From: an uncultured Alistipes sp.
GTDB taxonomy: Bacteria; Bacteroidota; Bacteroidia; Bacteroidales; Rikenellaceae
DNA: 64,000 nt
NCBI GenBank assembly: GCA_949283205.1
Contig: CASDSD010000027.1
Location: 29,721-93,720 of the forward strand
Direction: 5' to 3'
Shown: one piece after another, positions 54,586 to 63,755 of the stretch
How the letters are laid out: the number at the start of each line of letters is the position of its first letter
Numbering within the stretch: position 1 is the stretch's first letter
The notes under the pieces: model-generated
Seen by the model: only the letters and a program-made list of their open reading frames with translations
Databases searched by the model: none
What the model was told of the DNA's origin: nothing
Translations under genes and position numbers: made by a program

Positions 54586-55470
54586 ATGGATAATCTGAAT
54601 AAAACGCTCATGGAGCGTATTATGGTGCTGGACGGCGCCGTGGGCACGGAGCTGATGCGGCATGGCGGCAAAGGATGCCTCGAGGCGATGACGCTCGAGA
54701 ACGGGGCGGCGGTGGCCGCCGTGCACGAGAGTTATCTCGAGGCGGGGGCCGACATCATCACGACGAACACGCTCTGCGCCGACGCCCTCTGTCTTGAGAG
54801 TTACGGCCTGGCCGACAAGTCGTACGAGATAGCGCGCCGCAGCGCCGAGATCGCACGCGCCTGCGCCGCGAAATATTCGCAGCCGCAGCGGCCGCGTTTC
54901 GTGGCGGGATCCGTGGGGCCGACGACCCGCAACATATCGCTGGCGACCGACCTTACGGAGGAGCGTCTGCGCGAGGTCTACGAGACCCTGATTAGGGGTC
55001 TTCTGGACGGCGGCGCGGAGATTATCCTCGTGGAGACGGTGATGGATTCGCGCAATGCCGCCATAGCCGTGGAGCAGTGCCGCAGGCTGAATGCCGGCAT
55101 CCCGGTCATCGTGTCGGCGGTGCTGTCGCGCCTGGAGGGGCGTGTGGCCAGTGGCGCGCCGATTGCGACCTTCCTCAAGGAGCTGCCCATGGATAGTATC
55201 GACGTGGTCGGATTCAACTGCTCGGAGGGGCCGCGGCCTATGAGCGCCTCGCTGGAGGTGCTGGCCGCCGAGTGCTCGAAGCCCATCGCGGCATACCCCG
55301 CTGCGGGTCCTTCGCCCGCACTCCCCGAGAGCTTCGCACGCGGCATGGAGGCATTCTGCCGCCGCGGCCTGGTGAATATCGTGGGCGGCTGCTGCGGCAC
55401 CACCCCGGAATATGTAAGATTGCTCTCGCGCATGGCGATGCGTTACTCTCCGCGTATGTTCGGAGAGTAG
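54586..55470 (+). CDS. Homocysteine S-methyltransferase domain protein
   Basis: A 294-residue protein equal to the N-terminal Hcy-binding barrel of methionine synthase. It begins MVLDGAVGTELMRHGG, and its three zinc-binding cysteines are in VGFNCSEGP and GGCCGTTPEY. The folate-, cobalamin- and reactivation domains of MetH are absent. Possible roles are an S-methylmethionine- or betaine-type homocysteine methyltransferase, or one component of a split MetH; the sequence does not decide. The start at 54586 is 2 bp after the cyclotransferase stop; the upstream frame extension lies antisense to nothing useful and is rejected. Confidence 0.85.
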   Translation: MDNLNKTLMERIMVLDGAVGTELMRHGGKGCLEAMTLENGAAVAAVHESYLEAGADIITTNTLCADALCLESYGLADKSYEIARRSAEIARACAAKYSQPQRPRFVAGSVGPTTRNISLATDLTEERLREVYETLIRGLLDGGAEIILVETVMDSRNAAIAVEQCRRLNAGIPVIVSAVLSRLEGRVASGAPIATFLKELPMDSIDVVGFNCSEGPRPMSASLEVLAAECSKPIAAYPAAGPSPALPESFARGMEAFCRRGLVNIVGGCCGTTPEYVRLLSRMAMRYSPRMFGE

Positions 55471-55602
55471 CGGCCGAGTCCCGGGGCGTGGGTGCCGTCG
55501 GTACGGCACCGGCGTGCCGCGGGCCTATGGCGCGGGGAGGCACATGCGGGCCAGAGTCCGCCCCCGCATGTTCCCGATTGTCGGATTCATAAGTCGTAAG
55601 AT

Positions 55603-56709
55603 ATGGATATCAAGGATTTTCGTCGCAGGTTGCACCGCCATCCCGAACTCTCGTTCGAGGAGCATGATACGGCGGCGTTCATTGCGTCGGAGCTGTCGAA
55701 GGAGGGTATCGAGAACCGCCCGATAGCCACGACGGGAGTGCTGGCGCGCATAGAGGGACGTCGCGGCAATCCGACGCGGTGCGTGGTGCTGCGCGCCGAC
55801 ATAGACGCGTTGCCCGTCTGCGAGATGACGGGCGTGGAGTGGGCCTCGCAGAATGAGGGCGTCATGCACGCCTGCGGCCATGACTGCCATGCGGCCATAC
55901 TGTACGGGGTGCTGAAGCGGCTGCAGGCCGATCCCGACTTCGAGGGTACGCTTTTCGGGCTCTTCCAGCCCGCCGAGGAACGCGACCCGGGGGGCGCGTC
56001 GCTGGTGCTGGCCGAGAAGCCCTTCGAGGGGTATGATGTCGCCGCCGTCATGGGCGAGCATGTCGATGCCGACCTCGAGGTTGGCGAGATAGGTTTCTGT
56101 CCGGGCAAGTTCATGGCTTCGGCCGACGAACTGCACTTCAAGGTCAGGGGCGTCGGGGGACATGCCGCCATGCGGGACCGTATCAAGGACTCGGTCGTGG
56201 CAACGGCGGACCTCATCCTGCGGCTGAACCGCCTCAACAGCGACGTGTGCGTGGTGTCGATAGGCAATGTCCTGGCCGAGGGGGCTACGAATGTCATCCC
56301 CGAGCAGACCGTCTGCGACGGCACGATGCGCACCTTCGACGAGAATCTCCGCACGCGTGTCAAGGAGATGATCGCACACATAGCCGAGGAGATCGAGTAC
56401 AAGTACGACGTGACGGTGGAGAATGACATCCGCCACGGTTACCCGTGCGTGGAGAACGACCGCCGCCTCACGTACGAGGCGATGCTGCTGGCCGACAGCA
56501 AGGGCTTCGTGGTGAAGGATCTCGAGATGCGCACCACGGCCGAGGATTTCGGCTTCTATACGCATGTCTATCCCTCGCTCTTCTATCGTCTGGGCGTGGG
56601 ACGCGCCTCGGGCCGCGCGCATACGGCCACATTCCTCCCCGATGAACGGGCGCTGGCCGTCGGCGAGGAGTTCATGTACCAGCTGGCACTTAACATTCTG
56701 AACAGATGA
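55603..56709 (+). CDS. M20 family amidohydrolase/peptidase
   Basis: A 368-residue cytosolic metal-dependent hydrolase of the M20D group (hippurate hydrolase/IAA-amino acid hydrolase/N-acyl-diaminopimelate deacetylase type). Metal-site motifs are VLRADIDALPV (about 64-74), HACGHDCHAAIL (about 86-97) and the catalytic-glutamate region FQPAEERDPGG (about 122-132), with GEHVDADL later. The dimerisation domain spans about 180-290. The substrate cannot be assigned. The stop overlaps the rnr start by 4 bp (ATGA), so the two are translationally coupled. Confidence 0.9.
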   Translation: MDIKDFRRRLHRHPELSFEEHDTAAFIASELSKEGIENRPIATTGVLARIEGRRGNPTRCVVLRADIDALPVCEMTGVEWASQNEGVMHACGHDCHAAILYGVLKRLQADPDFEGTLFGLFQPAEERDPGGASLVLAEKPFEGYDVAAVMGEHVDADLEVGEIGFCPGKFMASADELHFKVRGVGGHAAMRDRIKDSVVATADLILRLNRLNSDVCVVSIGNVLAEGATNVIPEQTVCDGTMRTFDENLRTRVKEMIAHIAEEIEYKYDVTVENDIRHGYPCVENDRRLTYEAMLLADSKGFVVKDLEMRTTAEDFGFYTHVYPSLFYRLGVGRASGRAHTATFLPDERALAVGEEFMYQLALNILNR

Positions 56710-58898
56710 GACAGTCAAGAAAGAGAGAATCGCGCCGCGGCGAGCGACAGGAGTCGCGCCGGAGTGTATCGGCACAGGACAGGGCGGGATTTATCGCGGA
56801 TATGTTCCGGGAGTATCCCGAGCGCAACTTTACGTTGAAACAGCTTACCACGGCCTCGGGCGATGCCTCGCGCGAGAGCCGCTATGCCGTGCGCGACATC
56901 GTCGAGGCGTTGGAACGCGACGGCGTCATAGAGCGCCGCGGGCGCGACAAGTACCAGCTCTCGACCTCGCAGCTGCCCCGTTACGAGGGCGTGGTCGACA
57001 TGCTGGCCTCGGGGGCCGCGTATGTCAAGGTCGAGGAGCTGGAGAACGACATATACGTCAGCCACCACAACACGGGCCATGCGCTGGACGGCGACCGCGT
57101 GGAGGTGGCATTGCAGCGTCAGGCGCGTGACGGCGGCCATCCCGAGGGTGCGATCACGGCGGTGCTGGAGCGCAGCGGCAAGCGTTACGTCGGCGTGGCC
57201 GAGGTGAGCCGTCAGGCGGTGTTCGTGCATCCCGACTCGCGCAAGCTGCCGATGGACATATACTTCTCGCGCAAGGACTGCCCGGGTGTGAATGACGGCG
57301 ACAAGGTTGTCTTCCGCATCTCGGAGTGGCGCGAGGGCGACCACAGCCCGCGCGGCGTGCTGATCGAGCGTCTGGGCCGCGAGGGCGACAACGACACCGA
57401 GATGCATGCCATCCTGGCGGAGTTCAATCTGCCGTACAAGTTCGATGCCGACGTCGAGGGTGCCGCCGAGGCCATCCCCGGGCAGATAACGGAGAAGGAC
57501 TATGCCGAGCGTCGCGATTTCCGCGGCGTTACGACCTTTACCGTCGACCCTGCCGATGCGAAGGACTTCGACGACGCGCTCTCGATCCGCAAGCTGGAGA
57601 ACGGCCTGTGGGAGGTGGGCGTGCATATTGCCGACGTGACGCATTACGTGCGTCCCGATTCTGTCCTGGACTGCGAGGCGCGCGAGCGTGGCACGTCGGT
57701 CTATCTTGTGGACCGCACGGTGCCGATGCTGCCCGAGCGCCTCTCGAACGAGCTGTGTTCGCTGCGCCCGAACGAGGAGAGCCTTTGCTTCTCGGCCGTC
57801 TTCACGCTGAATGACGACGCGGAGGTGCAGGAGGAGTGGTTCGGTCGCACGGTGATATATTCCGACCGGCGCTTCACCTATGCCGAGGCGCAGGCGCGCA
57901 TCGAGACGGGTGTGGGGGACTATGCCGATGAGATCGGTACGCTGAACCGTCTGGCGCAGACGATGCGCCAGCGCCGCTTCAAGAACGGCGCCATCAGCTT
58001 CGAGCGCGAGGAGTTCAAGTTCATCCTCGACGAGAAGGGGCGGCCGCTGGGCGTCTACACCAAGGAGCAGAAGGAGTCGAACCAGATGATCGAGGAGTTC
58101 ATGCTGCTGGCCAACCGCCGCGTTGCGGAGTACTGCGCTTTCCGTGTGGATGGCACGCGCCGTACGGCCCGCACGATGGTGTACCGTGTGCACGACGAGC
58201 CGAACGAGGAGAAGCTGACGCGTTTCCGCGAGTTCGTGCTGCGCTTCGGGCACCAGTTCCGCGCCTCGAAGGGGCGCGCCGTGGCCAAGGCCATAAACCG
58301 CCTTGTGGCGGAGGTCAAGGGACGTCCCGAGGCCAACGCCATCTCGATGCTGGCGGTGCGCAGCATGGCCAAGGCGTTCTACACCACGGACAACATAGGC
58401 CACTACGGCCTGGCGTTCAAATACTACACGCATTTCACCTCGCCCATACGCCGCTATCCCGACATGATGGTGCACCGCCTGCTGGCGCGTTACCTTGCGG
58501 GCGGCCGCTCGGCCGACAAGAAGACGCTCGAGGCGCAGTGCGCCTATGCGTCGGACCGCGAGGTGGTGGCGTCGGAGGCCGAACGCGCCTCGATAAAGTA
58601 CAAGATGGTCGAGTTCATGAAGGACAAGATCGGCCAGATGTTCAAGGGCCACATCTCGGGCATGAGCGAGTGGGGCGTCTACGTCGAGCTGGAGGAGACG
58701 CATATCGAGGGCATGGCCTTCCTGCGTGACATCGAGGGTGACTACTACTATTTCGACGAGGTCCGCTTCGAGGTCATAGGCCGCAATACGGGACGTCGTC
58801 TGACGCTCGGCGACGAGGTGTGGATCCGTGTCAAGGGAGCCGACCTGCGCCGCCGCACGCTCGACTTCGAACTCATCGTGGGCAAACGCAACAGGTAG
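56706..58898 (+). CDS. rnr: Ribonuclease R
   Basis: 3'-5' processive exoribonuclease that degrades structured RNA. It has 730 residues. The order is an N-terminal helix-turn-helix region (about 25-85), cold-shock domains (about 90-240), the RNB catalytic domain (about 255-590) with DPADAKDFDDALS holding the Mg2+-binding aspartates (about 281-293), and a C-terminal S1 domain (FKGHISGMSEWGVYVEL, about 643-659). The short, strongly basic N-terminus RQSRKRESRRGERQESRRS is notable. It overlaps the M20 gene and is followed by mqnC after 3 bp. Confidence 0.96.
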   Translation: MRQSRKRESRRGERQESRRSVSAQDRAGFIADMFREYPERNFTLKQLTTASGDASRESRYAVRDIVEALERDGVIERRGRDKYQLSTSQLPRYEGVVDMLASGAAYVKVEELENDIYVSHHNTGHALDGDRVEVALQRQARDGGHPEGAITAVLERSGKRYVGVAEVSRQAVFVHPDSRKLPMDIYFSRKDCPGVNDGDKVVFRISEWREGDHSPRGVLIERLGREGDNDTEMHAILAEFNLPYKFDADVEGAAEAIPGQITEKDYAERRDFRGVTTFTVDPADAKDFDDALSIRKLENGLWEVGVHIADVTHYVRPDSVLDCEARERGTSVYLVDRTVPMLPERLSNELCSLRPNEESLCFSAVFTLNDDAEVQEEWFGRTVIYSDRRFTYAEAQARIETGVGDYADEIGTLNRLAQTMRQRRFKNGAISFEREEFKFILDEKGRPLGVYTKEQKESNQMIEEFMLLANRRVAEYCAFRVDGTRRTARTMVYRVHDEPNEEKLTRFREFVLRFGHQFRASKGRAVAKAINRLVAEVKGRPEANAISMLAVRSMAKAFYTTDNIGHYGLAFKYYTHFTSPIRRYPDMMVHRLLARYLAGGRSADKKTLEAQCAYASDREVVASEAERASIKYKMVEFMKDKIGQMFKGHISGMSEWGVYVELEETHIEGMAFLRDIEGDYYYFDEVRFEVIGRNTGRRLTLGDEVWIRVKGADLRRRTLDFELIVGKRNR

Positions 58899-58901
58899 GA
58901 G

Positions 58902-60014
58902 ATGGGGCGTCTGTCGCAGATATACGAAAAGGCCCTTGCGCGGGAGATGCTCTCGCGCGAGGAGGCCTATGCGCTGTGGGAGGAGGCGCCTCTCGACACC
59001 CTGGCGGCCGTGGCCGACGAGGTGCGGCGCGCCGTGGTCCCCGATCCCGATGTGGTGACGTGGCAGATAGACCGCAACGTCAACATAACCAACGTCTGCA
59101 TCTCGGGCTGCAAATTCTGCAACTTCCACTGTCCGCCGCACCGCACGGATGAGGCGTTCATAACCACGATAGACGAGTATCGCTCGAAGATCGACCGTAT
59201 GCTGGAGTTCGGGGGCGACCAGCTGCTGTTGCAGGGCGGCCTGCATCCCAACCTCGGCATAACGTTTTACGAGGAGCTGTTTTCGACGTTGAAGCACCTC
59301 TATCCCAATGTGCGGCTGCATGCCCTGGGTCCGCCCGAGGTGGCGCACATAGCCCGCATAAGCGGTCTCACGGTGCGGCGCACGCTCGAGCGGCTCGTCG
59401 CGGCGGGGTTGGATTCGCTGCCCGGCGCCGGGGCCGAGATCCTCGTCGAGGATGTGCGGCGCCGCATATCTCCCGCCAAGCCGGGCGCGGCGGAGTGGTT
59501 GGAGGTGATGCACGAGGCCCACATGATGAACCTGCCTACGTCGGCGACGATGATGTACGGACATGTGGAGACGCCGCGGCAGCGCATCGACCACCTGCTG
59601 GCCATACGCGACCTGCAGGCACGGTGTCCCGAGGGCAACTACGGTTTCCTGGCCTTCATCCCGTGGATCTTCCGTTCGACGGGCACGCGGCTCGAACAGG
59701 AGGGCGTAAGGACCGTCTTCTCACCGTTGGAGTACGTGCGTGTGATAGCCGTAAGCCGATTGATCCTGTGCAACATACGCAACATACAGGCTTCGTGGCT
59801 CACCGTGGGCAAGGCCACGGCGCAGCTGGCTCTGCACAGCGGCGCCAACGACATGGGCTCGATCATGATCGAGGAGAACGTGGTCTCGAGCGCCGGCGCG
59901 CACAACGAGTTCGATGCCGAGGGCATTCAGCGGGCCATACGCGAGGCGGGTTTCACGCCGCGCCTGCGCAATCAGCTTTACGAATTGCGCGACTGTCCCG
60001 CCCGCTCGGAATAA
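58902..60014 (+). CDS. mqnC: Cyclic dehypoxanthinyl futalosine synthase MqnC
   Basis: Radical-SAM enzyme that cyclises dehypoxanthine futalosine in the futalosine route to menaquinone. It has 370 residues, typical. The radical-SAM cluster motif is CISGCKFCNF (C66, C70, C73). Further family segments are GGDQLLLQGGLHPNLGI, LDSLPGAGAEILVEDVR and LPTSATMMYGHVETPRQR. The GAGAEI and ATMM-GHVET motifs favour MqnC over MqnE and CofH. No other mqn gene is in the window. It is tightly placed after rnr. Confidence 0.88.
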   Translation: MGRLSQIYEKALAREMLSREEAYALWEEAPLDTLAAVADEVRRAVVPDPDVVTWQIDRNVNITNVCISGCKFCNFHCPPHRTDEAFITTIDEYRSKIDRMLEFGGDQLLLQGGLHPNLGITFYEELFSTLKHLYPNVRLHALGPPEVAHIARISGLTVRRTLERLVAAGLDSLPGAGAEILVEDVRRRISPAKPGAAEWLEVMHEAHMMNLPTSATMMYGHVETPRQRIDHLLAIRDLQARCPEGNYGFLAFIPWIFRSTGTRLEQEGVRTVFSPLEYVRVIAVSRLILCNIRNIQASWLTVGKATAQLALHSGANDMGSIMIEENVVSSAGAHNEFDAEGIQRAIREAGFTPRLRNQLYELRDCPARSE

Positions 60015-60050
60015 AAAGCCGTGAACGTGCATTAATTGATTAAAATTATT

Positions 60051-60058
60051 TACCTTTG
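60051..60058 (+). promoter_or_regulatory. -7 box for tig
   Basis: TACCTTTG matches TAnnTTTG. It places the transcript start past 60060 and therefore excludes the longer tig frame that begins at 60056. Confidence 0.65.
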
Positions 60059-60127
60059 CACTCCGAACCCGACCCGAACGGGTGCGGTGCGGCATATTGC
60101 GACAAATATAAACAACAAATACCGATT

Positions 60128-61453
60128 ATGAAGATTACAAGAGAACAGCGTGAGCAGAACGTCTCGTTACTGAAGGTTCTGGTCGACGAGAAGGATTATG
60201 GCGAGGCCGTGGACAAGATGCTTCGCGACTACAAGCGTAAGGCCAACATTCCGGGATTCCGTCCGGGCATGGTCCCCATGGGTGTGATACGCAAGATGTA
60301 CGGCAAGAGCGCCGTGGCCGAGCAGTCGTACCGCACCGCGTCGAACGCCGTCTTCGAGTATCTGCAGAAGGAGGGTATCGATTACGTGGGCGACGTGATT
60401 CCGTCGGACGAGCAGGGCGACTTCGACTTCGAGCACAATACCGAGCATGAGTTCATGTTCGAGATAGGCGAGGCCCCCGAGGTGAAGATCGAGCTCTCGG
60501 AGAAGGACAAGCTGACCTACTACAAGATCAAGATCGACGAGAAGATGCACGAGGCATACAAGGACAACTACCTGCGCCGCTACGGCCGTCTGGTGGATGT
60601 CGAGGCCGTGGAGAAGGACGAGTCCCTGACGGTGGTGCTCGACAACGGCGACATGCGCATCGAGGATGCATACGTCGGCCTGATCTCGATGAGCGACGAG
60701 GAGCGCAAGCCCTTCCTCGGCAAGAAGGTGGGCGACAAGATGGAGGTCGACGTGAACGAGCTCTACAAGACGCCGTCGCAGCGCGCCGCCGTGCTTCAGG
60801 TCAAGGAGGCTGAGCTGGCAGACGTGAACCCCAAGTTCGAGATGGAGATCAAGCAGATACGTCGTTTCTCGAATCCCGAGCTCAACGAGGAGTTCTTCAA
60901 GATGGCTTTCCCCGCCGGCAACGTCAAGAACGAGGCCGATCTGGATGCCTTCGTGGACGGCGAGATCGAGACCGAGCTCAAGCGCGAGTCGGACTACCTG
61001 TTCACGATCCGCGTGCGCAACTTCATCATGGAGAAGGCCGGTCTGAAGATGCCGGAGGAGTTCCTCAAGCGCTGGCTCTACGTCATCAACGAGGGCAAGT
61101 TCTCGAAGGAGGAGATAGAGAAGGACTTCGCCGGTTTCGTGAAGATGTTCACGTGGAACTACCTGCAGAAGCACTTCATCAAGGAGGGCAACCTGAACGT
61201 CAGCACGGAGGAGGCAGAGGCCGAGGCCAGGGAGTTCGCCAAGGCGCAGTTCGCCCAGTACGGCATGCCGTCGGCACCCGACGAGATGGTCGACAACTTC
61301 GCCAAGCAGGTGCTGGCCAACAAGGAGCAGGCGCAGAAGATCTACGAGAAGCTCTACGAGCTGAAGGTCGTCGACTACGTTAAGTCGAAGATCAAGGTGT
61401 CGACCAAGACGGTTACGTCGGAGGAGTTTGCCAAATTGGCGCAAGAGGAGTAA
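60128..61453 (+). CDS. tig: Trigger factor
   Basis: Ribosome-associated chaperone acting on nascent chains. It has 441 residues. The N-terminal ribosome-binding domain has the signature region GFRPGMVPMGVIRKMYG (about 44-60; family GFRKGKVP). The middle PPIase-like domain is short and divergent, as usual in Bacteroidetes. The long helical C-terminal arms run from about 250 to 430. ATG 60128 starts with the conserved KITREQREQN and lies after the -7 box. It stands just upstream of clpP-clpX, the common tig-clpP-clpX order. Confidence 0.92.
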   Translation: MKITREQREQNVSLLKVLVDEKDYGEAVDKMLRDYKRKANIPGFRPGMVPMGVIRKMYGKSAVAEQSYRTASNAVFEYLQKEGIDYVGDVIPSDEQGDFDFEHNTEHEFMFEIGEAPEVKIELSEKDKLTYYKIKIDEKMHEAYKDNYLRRYGRLVDVEAVEKDESLTVVLDNGDMRIEDAYVGLISMSDEERKPFLGKKVGDKMEVDVNELYKTPSQRAAVLQVKEAELADVNPKFEMEIKQIRRFSNPELNEEFFKMAFPAGNVKNEADLDAFVDGEIETELKRESDYLFTIRVRNFIMEKAGLKMPEEFLKRWLYVINEGKFSKEEIEKDFAGFVKMFTWNYLQKHFIKEGNLNVSTEEAEAEAREFAKAQFAQYGMPSAPDEMVDNFAKQVLANKEQAQKIYEKLYELKVVDYVKSKIKVSTKTVTSEEFAKLAQEE

Positions 61454-61475
61454 TATTTGACAAAATATTCTTGAT

Positions 61476-61513
61476 ATGGGCTCTGGGCGTAATGTTTGCA
61501 GAGTCCATTTTTT
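61476..61513 (+). terminator. Terminator of tig
   Basis: A 10-bp stem ATGGGCTCTG with CAGAGTCCAT (one wobble) followed by six T. It separates tig from clpPX. Confidence 0.8.
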
Positions 61514-61581
61514 GATTGTGGAGGCGGGTGCCGGAGGCCGTTCGGCGCATGTGCCGCATCCCGAAATTAACGAATGTTTCT

Positions 61582-62253
61582 ATGAGCGAATTTGAGAAAT
61601 ACGCACGCGGACACCGCGGCATCAGCAGCCTTGCGCTGCACGATTTCCAATCGGTGCAGTCGGCATACATCTCGCCGACGATAATCGAGGAGCGCCAGCT
61701 GAATGTGGCAACCATGGATGTCTTCTCGCGACTGATGATGGACCGCATCATATTCCTGGGCGCACCCATCTACGACGATGCCGCCAACATCATACAGGCG
61801 CAACTGCTGTTTCTCGAGTCGGTCGACCCCTCGAAGGACGTGCAGATATACATCAATTCGCCCGGCGGGTCGGTGACGGCCGGCCTCGGCATATACGATA
61901 CGATGCAGCTCGTCTCGTGCGACGTGGCGACCATATGCACGGGTCTGGCAGCATCTATGGGTGCTGTCCTGCTTACGGCGGGTGCCGCGGGCAAGCGCTC
62001 GGCGCTGCCCCATTCGCGCGTGATGATCCACCAGCCTCTGGGCGGTGCGCAGGGCCAGGCGTCGGATATCGAGATCACGGCGCGCGAGATCGCCAAGACC
62101 AAGCGCGAACTGTACGAGATCCTGGCGCACCATTCGGGTGCCGACATGGCCCGCATAGAGCGCGATGCCGACCGCGACTACTGGATGACAGCGGCCGAGG
62201 CCAGGGAGTACGGATTGATCGACGAGGTGCTCTCGAAACGCAACAAGGAATAG
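61582..62253 (+). CDS. clpP: ATP-dependent Clp protease proteolytic subunit
   Basis: Serine-peptidase barrel that pairs with ClpX or ClpA-type unfoldases. It has 223 residues. The catalytic serine is in [12 protein letters not shown] (S125) and the histidine in [12 protein letters not shown] (H150); the aspartate lies near the C-terminus. The oxyanion-region motif [11 protein letters not shown] is intact. The N-terminus (about 1-25) is a little longer than in the E. coli mature form and may be processed. I find no clear -7 box between the tig terminator and this start. clpX follows after 10 bp. Confidence 0.96.
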   Translation: MSEFEKYARGHRGISSLALHDFQSVQSAYISPTIIEERQLNVATMDVFSRLMMDRIIFLGAPIYDDAANIIQAQLLFLESVDPSKDVQIYINSPGGSVTAGLGIYDTMQLVSCDVATICTGLAASMGAVLLTAGAAGKRSALPHSRVMIHQPLGGAQGQASDIEITAREIAKTKRELYEILAHHSGADMARIERDADRDYWMTAAEAREYGLIDEVLSKRNKE

Positions 62254-62263
62254 GAGAAGAGAT

Positions 62264-63583
62264 ATGCCCAATACACGAGGATACAAGGATAAGAGCGCGG
62301 GACGCGGCGGCGAGGATTGCTGCTCGTTCTGCGGTGCCAAGCGCAGCGACGTGCCCATATTGTTTCAGGGCGTGGACGGCGCCAACATATGCAGCAACTG
62401 CGTCGAGCGGGCGCACGAGATGCTTGCCGAGAGCAAGGCCGCCATGGCGGGCCGCCGCGGCGACAAGGGCCCGAAATTCAAGATGGAGGAGCTGCTCAAG
62501 CCGCAGCAGATAAAGGCATTCCTCGACCAGTACGTCATAGGTCAGGACGATGCCAAACGCTATATGTCGGTGGCGGTGTACAACCACTACAAACGACTTC
62601 TGAGCCGTGCCGGAAACGACGGCAAGGCCGGCGCGAAGGCGGAGGGCGGAACGGACGATGTGGAGATCGACAAGTCGAACATCGTGCTGGTGGGCCCCAC
62701 GGGTACGGGCAAGACGCTCATGGCGCGTACCATTGCGCGTGTGTTGAATGTCCCCTTCACCATTGTCGACGCCACGGTCCTCACCGAGGCCGGATATGTG
62801 GGTGAGGATGTGGAGAGCATCCTGACGCGGCTGCTGCAGGTTGCGGACTATGATGTCGAGGTGGCCGAGAGGGGTATTGTCTTCATCGACGAGATCGACA
62901 AGATCGCCCGCAAGAGCGACAACCCGAGCATCACGCGCGACGTCTCGGGCGAGGGAGTGCAGCAGGCCCTGCTGAAGATCCTCGAGGGCACGGTCGTGAA
63001 CGTCCCGCCGCAGGGCGGGCGCAAGCACCCCGACCAGAAGTTCATACAGGTAAACACGAAGGACATACTCTTCATCTGCGGCGGCGCCTTCGACGGCATC
63101 GAGAAGAAGATCGCACAGCGTCTCAATACGCGGGCCATAGGCTATGGCGTGCAGAGTACGTCGGCGGTCGACCGCAACAACCTGATGAAATATATCATGC
63201 CGCAGGACCTCAAGTCGTTCGGCCTGATCCCCGAGCTGGTGGGGCGCCTTCCGGTGTTGACATACATGCAGCCCTTGACGAAGCAGGCGCTGCGGTCGAT
63301 CCTTACCGAGCCGCGCAACGCCATCGTCAAGCAGTACGAGCGTCTGTTCGCCATGGACGGCGTGCAGCTGCATTTCGATGACGAGGTGCTCGACTATATC
63401 GTCGATAAGGCCGACGAGTACAAGCTCGGCGCGCGCGGCCTGCGCTCGATATGCGAGGCCATCATGATAGATGCCATGTACGACGTTCCGTCGTCCGGCG
63501 CGGCACGATTCGACGTGACGCTTCCATATGCGAAAAAGAAGATCGAAGGCTCGAATTTTTTGGAGTTGAAGCGAGTCGGATGA
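62264..63583 (+). CDS. clpX: ATP-dependent Clp protease ATP-binding subunit ClpX
   Basis: AAA+ unfoldase that feeds ClpP. It has 439 residues. The N-terminal C4 zinc finger ([12 protein letters not shown] ... [13 protein letters not shown], about 19-50) is intact. The Walker A motif is [11 protein letters not shown] (about 143-153), Walker B is [13 protein letters not shown] (about 203-215), and sensor-2 lies in [13 protein letters not shown]. An insert of about 20 residues rich in Gly/Lys/Ala (about 112-130) precedes Walker A. clpP is 10 bp upstream, so one operon is likely. Confidence 0.98.
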   Translation: MPNTRGYKDKSAGRGGEDCCSFCGAKRSDVPILFQGVDGANICSNCVERAHEMLAESKAAMAGRRGDKGPKFKMEELLKPQQIKAFLDQYVIGQDDAKRYMSVAVYNHYKRLLSRAGNDGKAGAKAEGGTDDVEIDKSNIVLVGPTGTGKTLMARTIARVLNVPFTIVDATVLTEAGYVGEDVESILTRLLQVADYDVEVAERGIVFIDEIDKIARKSDNPSITRDVSGEGVQQALLKILEGTVVNVPPQGGRKHPDQKFIQVNTKDILFICGGAFDGIEKKIAQRLNTRAIGYGVQSTSAVDRNNLMKYIMPQDLKSFGLIPELVGRLPVLTYMQPLTKQALRSILTEPRNAIVKQYERLFAMDGVQLHFDDEVLDYIVDKADEYKLGARGLRSICEAIMIDAMYDVPSSGAARFDVTLPYAKKKIEGSNFLELKRVG

Positions 63584-63755
63584 GATTTTTTTTGTCTATA
63601 TTTGTAGATACCATTTTTGCGTCCCTTCAGTTGCGCAGGAGTATTGTTCCGGGATTAGGCGGCTGCGGGCATCCCTTTCCGCATATATCGGCTCTGGGTC
63701 TGTAACTATGTGACAATCATCAGTCCGCCGGGTAAAAACCGGTGCCGGGGGCGGT
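63584..63755. other. Non-coding spacer between clpX and the tandem repeat
   Basis: 172 bp with a T-rich stretch (63585-63594), the orphan -7 box and no supportable gene. No strong terminator hairpin for clpX is seen. Confidence 0.5.
63597..63604 (+). promoter_or_regulatory. Orphan -7 box downstream of clpX
   Basis: TATATTTG fits TAnnTTTG and points toward the end of the window, but no convincing gene follows before base 64000. It could drive an unseen RNA or a gene beyond the window. Confidence 0.4.

Noticed and set aside
56715-59594. A 959-codon minus-strand open frame opposite rnr and mqnC (and a similar 953-codon one opposite the M16 gene at 24129-26990).
   Set aside because: Long antisense frames are expected in high-GC genes; the sense frames encode clear RNase R, MqnC and M16 proteins, while the antisense ones show no domain.
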